Source: Nocardiopsis sp. CNR-923 (GTDB taxonomy: Bacteria; Actinomycetota; Actinomycetes; Streptosporangiales; Streptosporangiaceae). From it: 58,872 nucleotides of DNA. The DNA lies in NCBI RefSeq assembly GCF_001942255.1, contig NZ_MKKC01000078.1, forward strand, positions 1 to 58,872, written 5' to 3'. Shown here one piece after another: positions 52,553 through 58,872 of the stretch (position 1 is the stretch's first letter; every line of letters starts with the position of its first letter). The position numbers and the translations under genes are program-made. Below the pieces are notes generated by a model, which was not told where the DNA came from, searched no databases, and saw only the letters and a program-made list of their open reading frames with translations.

Positions 52553-53511
52553 CTACGGTGTCTCGTCCCTTTCGGCGAAGGCCGCGGCGACGATGCGGTC
52601 GGCGCCCTCGGCGATCATGCGCCGCGCCAGCTCCCGCCCGAGGTCGGCGGCGGCGGCCAGGTCCTCGGGGTCGTCCAGTCCGATCTCCCGCTCCCGGCGC
52701 ACGGCCTCGGCACCGTCGGTGGCGACGACGGCGGCGCGCAGGCGCAGCCGACCCTGCCCGTACTGCGCGTAGGCGCCGACGGGCGCGGCGCATCCGGCCT
52801 CCAGTTCGGCCAGCACGGTCCGCTCCGCGACGACCTCGGCGCGGGTGGGCGGGTGGTCGACGGAGGCGAGGTAGGCCAGGTCGCCCCCGGCGCGGTCGGC
52901 GGCGCACTCGACGGCGAGGGCACCCTGGCCGGGCGCGGGCAGGACCTGTTCGGGCTCGAAGACCTCGGTGGCGTCGTCGAGGCGGCCGACGCGGCCGAGC
53001 CCGGCGTAGGCCAGGACCACGGCGTCAACCTCGCCGGAGGCGACCTTGCCCAGGCGGGTCTCGGCGTTGCCGCGGATGGGCACGAAGACCAGGTCGGGGC
53101 GGAGCGCGGCCAGCTGGGCGGCGCGGCGCGGGGAGCCGGTGCCCACGCGGGCGCCCGGGGGCAGGTCGGCGAGTTTGAGGCCGTCGCGGGCGCACAGGGC
53201 GTCGCGGGGGTCGTCGCGTTCGGGGACGGCCGCGAGCGTGAGGCCCTCGACGGGGGACGTGGGCAGGTCCTTGAGCGAGTGGACCGCGAAGTCGATGTTC
53301 CCGCTTCGAGTTCGTCGCGCAGGGCGTTGACGAACACGCCGGTGCCGCCGAGCTGGGTCAGCTGCGCCTTGGTGACGTCGCCGAAGCTGGTGATGAGCAC
53401 GAGCTCGATCGCCTGTCCGGTGCGCTCGGTGATCGCGTCCGCGACCATCCGGGACTGGGTGGTCGCCATGGTGCTGCGGCGGGTGCCGAGCCTGGCGGTG
53501 GTGCCTGTCAT
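52553..53511 (-). CDS. hemC: Hydroxymethylbilane synthase (one frame break)
   Basis: Start ATG 53511 overlaps the hemA stop (ATGA). Domain 1: LGTRRSTMATTQSRMVADAI and LVLITSFGDVTKAQLTQLGGTGVFVNALRDELEAG, then NIDFAVHSLKDLPTSPVEGL. Substrate-binding arginines lie in GTGSPRRAAQLAALRPDL and IRGNAETRLGKV. The cofactor Cys is in LEAGCAAPVGAYA. The frame breaks at about 53300: GAAGCGGGAACATC has three G where four are needed (EAGNIDFAVH). The repaired length is about 319 residues. It polymerises four porphobilinogens on the dipyrromethane cofactor. Confidence 0.92.
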
Positions 53512-55041
53512 GACTTCTCCTGGGCGGAGGGCTCCGCGTGGGTGGGGCCCGTCGGGGCGGCGAGCGCGCCGGGAGCCTGGGGGTCGAGGTCGAACAGTTC
53601 TCTGAGGGCCGCCTCGTAGGATCCGCCGTCCGGCGCCTTGGCCAGCTCCTTGACGCGCACGGTGGGCCGGTGCAGGAGCTTGTCGGCGACACGGCGCATG
53701 GCGCGCGTGATCTCCTCGCGGGCCTTGGCGCCGAGGTCGTCGGGCAGCCGGCCGTGCAGGCGGGCCAGTTCGGCCTCGACGACGTCCTGTGCCTGGGCCC
53801 GCAGGGCGACCACGGTGGGCGTCACCTGGTTGGCGCGGCGGACGGCGCCGAACTCGGCGACCTCCTCCTCGACGATCCCGCGGACCAGGGTGAGGGAGGC
53901 GGAGCGGTCGCCGCCGCTTCCGGAACGGGTGGCGGCGGCCTGGCGCAGGTCCTCGATGTCGACCAGGCGGGCGCGGACAGGTCGCGGACGGCGGGGTCGA
54001 TGTCGCGGGGCAGCGCGAGGTCGAGGAAGACCAGGGGTCTGTGACGTCTCTCTGCGGCCGTGGCGACGGCGTCGGCGGTGAGCACGAGGCCTTGGGCGCC
54101 GGTGCAGGAGATGACGAGGTCGACGTCGGCGAGGGCGTCGGCGGCGGTCTCGAAGGGCACGGCGCGCGCGTCGACGGCGTCGTAGGCTCGGTGAGGCACT
54201 CGGCGAGGCGGGCGGCGCGCTCCTGGGTGCGGTTGGCGACGACCACGGCGCTCGCCCCCTGGCGGGCGACGGTGTTGGCGGACAGGGCGCTCATGGACCG
54301 GCGCCCAGGACGAGGACGCGGACCCCGGTCAGGGAGGCGGGAGCGGGCCGGGCGACGTCGGGGTCGGCGGTGGTCTCGGCGGAGGGCGGAGGGGGCGGTG
54401 GTTCCGGAGGGGGCGGTGACGGCCGGACATGGGGCAGCTCGCGGGGGCGGCAGCGCCTCGGCGGGGGTGGTGCGGTCGACGGTGACCTCGGTGGCGGCGG
54501 CCGGCGCGCCCAGGTGGCGGAGGGCCTCGGTGATGCCGAAGCTGACCATGTCGGCCCCGGCGTGGTCGAGGTGGGTCTCGGTGTGGGCGCGCTTGCCCAC
54601 GCGCAGGGCGCGCTGGCCGAGGTCGTTGAGCACACGGCCGACGGTGGCTGTGTCCTGGCCCTCCTTGAGCGCGTCGCGGACCTGCCCGAGGATCTGGCCC
54701 TCGCCGACGACCATGGAGTCCAGTCCGCAGGTCACGGAGAAGAGGTGCTGCACGGCGCGGTCCCCGTAGTGCACGTAGAGGTGCTCGGACAGTTCGCCCA
54801 GGGGCACGCCGGTGTGCCAGGAGAGGAGTTCGGTGATGGCCGCGACGCCGCCGTGGAAGGTCGCGACGTCGGCGTAGACCTCCGTCCGGTTGCAGGTGGA
54901 GACCACCATGACCTCGTTCACGAAGTCGGAGCCGAGCATGTCGCCGACCGCCCTGGTCCGCGTCTCCCCGTTCAGCGCGACACGTTCGAGCAGCGCCACC
55001 GGCGAACTCCGGTGGCTCAACCCCACGGCCAGGACACTCAT
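53508..55041 (-). CDS. hemA: Glutamyl-tRNA reductase (about four frame breaks)
   Basis: Start ATG 55041. The catalytic domain is intact: [18 protein letters not shown], the nucleophile Cys in [37 protein letters not shown]. The NADPH domain has [43 protein letters not shown] and [17 protein letters not shown]. The C-terminal dimerisation domain runs from about 53,900. Frame changes lie at about 54440, 54300 (GCCGGTCCATG), 54190 (GAGCCTACGACG) and 53980 (GCGCCCGCCTGG). The last three each need one base; the first is a net change of two missing or one extra base. Between the two domains is an unusual Pro-rich linker. The enzyme is the first step of the C5 pathway. Confidence 0.9.
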
Positions 55042-55181
55042 CCGAACTCTCCTATGCGGGCCCTACACGGCTTCGTCCATACTCGGGCACGGGTCGCCAG
55101 CCCCGGGGGCGGCCCCTTCCGAGACGCGGCGCACGCTCGCTCGCCGCCGCGTGTGCGGGCCTCGCGGCCCCGGTGTCGGTC

Positions 55182-55876
55182 TCACGTCAGTTCCAGTCCC
55201 GCCCGCCGCGCCCCGCGGCCGTCGCCGTCGGCCCTGCGCTGCGCGTGGAAGGCGAGGATCTGGAGTTCGATGGACAGGTCGACCTTACGCACATCGACCC
55301 CGTCCGGCACATTGAGCACCATGGGGGCGAAGTTGAGGATGCTCGTCACCCCAGCCTCGACGAACCGGCTCGCCACGCCCTGGGCGGACGCCGCCGGTGT
55401 CGCGATGACCCCGATGGACACGCCCTTGGAACGGACAACCTCCTCCAGGTTGTCAATATGCCGCACGTCGAGGGAGGCCACGCTCCGTCCGACCACCGAC
55501 GGGTCGCGTCGAGCAGGGCCGCGATGCGGAACCCGCGCGAGCCGAAGCCCCCGTAGTTGGCCAGTGCGCGCCCCAGGTTGCCGATGCCGACGATGGCCAC
55601 GGACCAGTCCTGGGTGAGACCAAGCTCACGCGAGATCTGGTACACGAGGTACTCGACCTCGTAGCCCACCCCGCGCGTCCCGTAGGAGCCGAGGTGGGAC
55701 AGGTCCTTGCGGAGTTTGGCGGAGTTCACCCCCGCGGCCGTCGCGAGCGCCTCGGAGGAGACGGTGAGGATCCCGCGGTCCTGGAGCGCCTGGAGTGCGC
55801 GGAGGTAGACCGGCAACCGGGCGACGGTGGCTTCGGGGATTCCCCTCTCCCGGGGCCGAGGTGGACGACGTGTCAC
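55182..55876 (-). CDS. rex: Redox-sensing transcriptional repressor Rex (one frame break)
   Basis: Start GTG 55876 (VTRRPPRPRERGIPEATVARLPVY). N-terminal winged helix (VSSEALATAAGVNSAKLRKDLSHLGSYGTRGVGYEV), then the Rossmann domain with VAIVGIGNLGRALANYGGF binding NAD(H) and a late GVIATPAASAQGVASRFVEAGVTSILNFAP. The frame breaks at about 55507: CTGCTCGACGCGACCCG needs one more base to give LLDADPSVVGRSVASL. The repaired length is about 231 residues. Rex represses respiration and haem genes when NADH is low relative to NAD+. As in Streptomyces, it lies directly upstream of hemA-hemC-hemD and has a Rex site ahead of it. Confidence 0.92.
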
Positions 55877-55990
55877 AGGCGGGCGCTCCTGAGCGGCTGT
55901 GGTGCGGACGGGGTGCGGGCCGTGAGCGGCGCGCCGTGGGGGCCCGGTGCGTCGTCCTTCCCCGACTGGTCTGTGTCCCAGATTACGCGC

Positions 55991-56008
55991 TTGTGAAAGC
56001 ACGCACAA
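55991..56008. promoter_or_regulatory. Rex operator (ROP site) upstream of rex-hemA
   Basis: TTGTGAAAGCACGCACAA: the left half TTGTGAA is perfect and the right half CGCACAA matches TTCACAA at 5 of 7 positions. It lies 115 bases before the rex start, where Streptomyces rex-hemACD carries its autoregulatory ROP. Confidence 0.75.
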
Positions 56009-56565
56009 AGTGGGGTCGCGTGTGACGCGGCGTTCATGAGTTCCCACGAATCGAGCGCGCGGGCGCCGCGCGGCGCGGCCGTGGCCGCCCCGCGTCCCCT
56101 CGCGCGAGGTCTACGGCCGCGTCCGGTGGCACGGGAACGCGGAATCCAGCCGCCGACCGCCCGCTCCGCCGCCTTCGCGAAACGGCCCCGCACTCCGGCG
56201 AGGCGGTATGGCCGGGGTGCCCATTCCGGGCCGCCGGAAGAATCCGATGGGAACTCTTGTGCGGAATCGCTGGTATTCGCTCACCCACGCGCACGCTCCA
56301 TCTCCCCACCGCGATGGCGACATGTGGATCCACCGCCGAAAGCGCGCACCGAACCGGGCCGGGCGAACCGGCGCGGACACCGGCCGGCACGGATCCGGGC
56401 ACGGCACCCGCGCACCCGCCGCGACACGCCCGAGGCGGAGTCCGCGAGCCCGCACGCGGGGCTCGGCCCCGACGTCGATCCCGCGCACCGGCCAGGAACG
56501 CGCCCCAGGACGCGCGAGCAGCCGGGCGCGGCGCCGCCCGACGCGGAACCCGCCTCCGGACGGCC
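56009..56565. other. Intergenic region between rex promoter and the glutaredoxin gene
   Basis: I see no gene. Open frames exist on both strands but have Arg/Pro/Gly-rich products typical of chance frames in GC-rich DNA. The stretch around 56,230-56,300 is somewhat lower in GC (GAAGAATCCGATGG, GGTATTCGC). Confidence 0.4.
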
Positions 56566-56832
56566 TCACACCCCGATCGCGGAGCGCAGCCGGTCCTCGG
56601 CGACCCGCCAGAAGTCGTGCCGCCGCCCGTCCACGAAGGTCACCGGGATCTTGTCCCAGTACTCCTCGCGGTCGGCCTCCCCGACCTCCTCCAGCCGGAC
56701 CTCGGCGCGCGTCACGCCGAGGTCGTCGGTGACGCGCTCGACGACCGACCACGCCTCCTCGCACAGATGGCATTCCGGCTTGCCCAGCACGACCACGCGC
56801 GCCCGCCGCGCCCAACCCGGTGTCTCGCCCAT
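56566..56832 (-). CDS. Glutaredoxin-family protein
   Basis: 88 residues from ATG 56832. A DUF836-type thioredoxin fold: ARVVVLGKPECHLCEEAWSVVERV with the redox pair CHLC near residue 21, then VRLEEVGEADREEYWDKIPVTFVDGRRHDFWRV with the cis-Pro (IPVT). It matches the small gene next to hemA in Mycobacterium (Rv0508). It likely works with mycothiol or mycoredoxin partners; the target is unknown. Confidence 0.88.
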   Translation of the reverse strand: MGETPGWARRARVVVLGKPECHLCEEAWSVVERVTDDLGVTRAEVRLEEVGEADREEYWDKIPVTFVDGRRHDFWRVAEDRLRSAIGV

Positions 56833-56866
56833 GTCTCCTCCGTGTCGCGAATTGTTGTCGCGGCCC

Positions 56867-57124
56867 TCACCCGCCCGCGAAGGGCGGTAGGACCTCGATC
56901 ACAGTGCCGTCCTCGACGGGGACCTCGCGGTGCGGCCGACGGCCGACCGGCCGTTCGTTCACGAGAAGGGACGAAGCCCCGAGAACACGCTGGAAACGGT
57001 CGTCCGGATGCAGCAGCGAAGCCGCGTCCAGAGCCTCCCCGAGCGTCTGCGCCTCGACCCGTTCCTCCGCGGTTCCGGCCGCTTCCTTGGCCGCGGCCCA
57101 GTACCTGATAGTGCACTTCGCCAT
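56867..57124 (-). CDS. MoaD/ThiS-family sulfur carrier protein
   Basis: 85 residues from ATG 57124 ([17 protein letters not shown]). A beta-grasp fold that ends in [16 protein letters not shown]; the C-terminal Gly-Gly is the site that is adenylated and thiocarboxylated. [30 protein letters not shown] fits MoaD. No moaE or thiG is near, so whether it serves molybdopterin, thiamine or another pathway is open. It is divergent from glnR, and that pairing is common in actinobacteria. Confidence 0.85.
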   Translation of the reverse strand: MAKCTIRYWAAAKEAAGTAEERVEAQTLGEALDAASLLHPDDRFQRVLGASSLLVNERPVGRRPHREVPVEDGTVIEVLPPFAGG

Positions 57125-57235
57125 CTGTTGATTATCCTTGGTGTTGCTCGGAGGCGACGTATTCGACAAATCTTCACCGGGGGCAATGGCGCCTTCGTTC
57201 GCCCGCATCGCGCGGGATTTGACGAGAAGAGACGC

Positions 57236-58000
57236 ATGAGCCATCTGCTGCTACTGACGAACTCGAACGAACCGTCCGACCACGTGCTGCCCGCTCTCGG
57301 ACTCCTCCTGCACTCGGTGCGGGTGGCGCCCGCGGAAGCCGGTGCGCTCCTGGCCTCCGGTGCCAACGGAAGCTCCAGCGCTCCCGTCGACGCCATTCTG
57401 GTCGATGCGCGAACCGATCTGGCAGCCGCCCGGAACTTCTGCCGCCTGCTCGACACGACCGGGCTGGACTGCCCGCTGCTGGTCGTCCTGACCGAGGGCG
57501 GCGTCGCGGCCCTCACCCCGGACTGGCAGGCCGACGACTTCATCCTCGTCACCGCCGGACCGGCGGAGGTCGAGGCCCGGCTGCGCCTGGCCGTGGGCTC
57601 GGCCGACACGGGCTCCGACGACCCGGACGAGATCCGCCGGGGCGACCTGGTGATCGACGAGGCGACCTACATCGCGCGGCTGCGCGGGCGGATCCTGGAC
57701 CTGACCTTCAAGGAGTTCGAACTCCTCAAGTTCCTGGCCCAGCACCCCGGCCGTGTGTTCACCCGGGCGCAACTGCTCCAGGAGGTGTGGGGCTACGACT
57801 ACTTCGGCGGCACCCGCACCATCGACGTCCACGTCCGACGCCTGCGCGCCAAGCTCGGCTCGGAGTACGAGTCGCTCATCGGCACCGTGCGCAACGTGGG
57901 ATACCGCTTCGTCCCGGACCCGGTCGCCAGGTCCGCGCCGAGGGACGAGGGCGCGGAGTCGCTGCCCGCCGCCCGGACCCCGGAGACGACCGGGAGGTAG
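57236..58000 (+). CDS. glnR: Nitrogen-metabolism response regulator GlnR
   Basis: 254 residues from ATG 57236 with GAGAAGAG before it. The N-terminus [33 protein letters not shown] is the GlnR hallmark: an atypical receiver that keeps one Asp ([10 protein letters not shown]) but lacks the full acidic pocket and has no partner kinase. The OmpR-type winged helix [25 protein letters not shown] and [25 protein letters not shown] is nearly the same as in Streptomyces GlnR. It activates amt, glnA and other nitrogen genes and represses ure/gdh. The C-terminal about 25 residues are variable. It is an orphan regulator, as known for this family. Confidence 0.95.
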   Translation: MSHLLLLTNSNEPSDHVLPALGLLLHSVRVAPAEAGALLASGANGSSSAPVDAILVDARTDLAAARNFCRLLDTTGLDCPLLVVLTEGGVAALTPDWQADDFILVTAGPAEVEARLRLAVGSADTGSDDPDEIRRGDLVIDEATYIARLRGRILDLTFKEFELLKFLAQHPGRVFTRAQLLQEVWGYDYFGGTRTIDVHVRRLRAKLGSEYESLIGTVRNVGYRFVPDPVARSAPRDEGAESLPAARTPETTGR

Positions 58001-58342
58001 CGGGAGGCCGTGCGACGCTCCGGCGGACCGGGCGAGACGACGGCGGGCACGGGGACGGCCGAGGACGACCGCGGGGTGCGCGACCGGCGCGGTCCCGGTC
58101 GCCGACCTCGCGCGGCGTCGGGTCCGCCCCGGGCGGGCGGTGTTCCGTTCACAGCTGGCACTCCGTTCACCCATCGTGACCGCCCGTGTGAAATCGGCTG
58201 CGCGAGGCACTCGTCTTCGGCGACCGAACGCCCTAGGATTCGTGGGGTAACCCGAGTCGGGCGAGAGCGGGCGCGGTGACACTCCCCGGCCGGGTCGTAC
58301 ACCCACCGCCCCGGCGCGCCACCGTAGGAGTGAATCGCACCG
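58001..58342. other. Intergenic region after glnR
   Basis: No gene is seen. It should hold the glnR terminator and the promoter of the secreted protein gene; TAGGAGTGA ends about 14 bases before the next ATG and may act as its ribosome-binding site. Confidence 0.4.
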
Positions 58343-58872
58343 ATGTCCACCCCCGCCGCGAGACCCCCGCTGCCCGCGCACGCCCGGCCCCTGCGCGCCG
58401 CTCTCGGCACCACGTTCGTCGGGTCCACGCTCATCGCCGTGGTGACCCCCGCCTACGCCGCGCCCTCGCCGTCCTACGAGCCCACCGTCGGCACCCCGTC
58501 CGTCGCCATCGCGTTCCAGCACCCCGCCAGCAAGGTGGACCTCGGCTCGGACGCGCCGTCCAACCCCGTCACCGCCGTCAACACGGGCGACCTGGCCGTC
58601 TGCCTCGTCGACCTGGCCGTGGCGGCGCCGGAATTCCGGGTCAGCGGCTTCGAGCCCCAGCGCCTCGCCCCCGGCGAGCGCCTGCCCGCCGGCGTGGTCG
58701 ACGGCGCTCCCCGGGAGTCGCTCGACGTCGTCGCCGTCCTCACCTATGCCGGCACCGACGACCAGGGCGAGTGCGTGGCCCAGACCGACGCCGTGACCGG
58801 GACGTGGTCGGTCACCGTGATCGACCCCCGTCCCACGGACCCCCCGTCACCGGATCCCACCAGTCCGCCGTC
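58343..58872 (+). CDS. Secreted or surface protein, start only (runs off the window)
   Basis: ATG 58343 opens a frame that stays open to the end of the window (176 codons so far). A signal peptide is clear: basic start (PLPAHARPLRAAL), hydrophobic core (GTTFVGSTLIAVVTPAYA) and a cleavage site after AYA. The next about 120 residues are beta-rich with two cysteines (AVCLVDLAV, GECVAQTD). Then a Pro/Asp/Ser/Thr-rich stretch begins (PRPTDPPSPDPTSPP), as in cell-wall spacers. I do not recognise a family. A C-terminal anchor or sorting signal would lie outside the window. Confidence 0.75.
   Translation, partial: MSTPAARPPLPAHARPLRAALGTTFVGSTLIAVVTPAYAAPSPSYEPTVGTPSVAIAFQHPASKVDLGSDAPSNPVTAVNTGDLAVCLVDLAVAAPEFRVSGFEPQRLAPGERLPAGVVDGAPRESLDVVAVLTYAGTDDQGECVAQTDAVTGTWSVTVIDPRPTDPPSPDPTSPP

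Noticed and set aside
49465..53178. A 1237-codon plus-strand frame opposite hemB, cobA/hemD and hemC
   Set aside because: The product is Gly/Arg/His-rich with no domain, and three well-supported genes lie on the other strand.
53300..54440. Programmed frameshifting in hemC and hemA
   Set aside because: The break points lack slippery heptamers, there are several in one gene, and the same kind of break occurs in many unrelated genes in the window.
1..58872. CRISPR array, phage structural genes or a biosynthetic gene cluster
   Set aside because: No regularly spaced repeats, capsid or tail genes, or polyketide or peptide synthetase modules were seen; apart from the left-end element the window is mainly core chromosome.

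Overview
The window is a roughly 59 kb piece of a very GC-rich actinobacterial chromosome. Mycothiol synthesis (mshA), CarD, SenX3/RegX3, GlnR, Rex, LmeA, the MurT/GatD pair and a bS22-type mini ribosomal protein all point to Actinomycetia. The gene content and the protein sequences look most like Nocardiopsis or its relatives (Nocardiopsaceae); that placement is inference, not a search result.

Layout. (1) 1-5,200: the integrase end of an integrative conjugative element placed against the 3' end of a tRNA-Thr gene. It carries a tyrosine recombinase, a hypothetical protein, a VirB2-like pilin, a VirB6-like channel protein and a PrgI gene cut by an IS701-family fragment. (2) 5,200-14,000: core block tRNA-Thr, rlmB, cysS, ispF, carD, phoU and divergent senX3-regX3. 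An ispD gene would be expected between carD and ispF but is absent. (3) 14,050-26,470: VanZ-like protein, dtd, DUF2207 protein, two tandem zinc metallopeptidases, a large membrane protein with hydrolase motifs at both ends, a BlaI/M56 pair with its operator, and a photolyase divergent from a DUF523/DUF1722 protein. (4) 26,650-38,745: esterase, mshA-ybjN-gpmA, DsrE-like and GIDE-like proteins, nitrobindin-like protein, YgfZ, GNAT, gatD-murT and an unknown 731-residue membrane protein. (5) 39,016-41,808: lmeA, thioredoxin, a cysteine-rich leader peptide, sseA and DUF1416, the same order as Mycobacterium Rv0817c-Rv0814c. (6) 42,044-58,872: membrane protein, HAD-IB phosphatase, epimerase, bS22, the haem genes (hemL, hemB, cobA/hemD, hemC, hemA, rex with a Rex operator), glutaredoxin, MoaD-like protein, glnR and the start of a secreted protein.

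The genes are mostly housekeeping: phosphate sensing, redox-controlled haem synthesis, mycothiol and sulfur metabolism, nitrogen control and envelope building.

An important caveat is that at least 14 genes, including essential ones (hemA, hemC, hemL), are broken by frame changes. Almost every change is explained by one missing base, often in a G or C run. This looks like uncorrected sequencing error rather than gene decay. Genes are therefore given with repaired extents and the break positions are stated.
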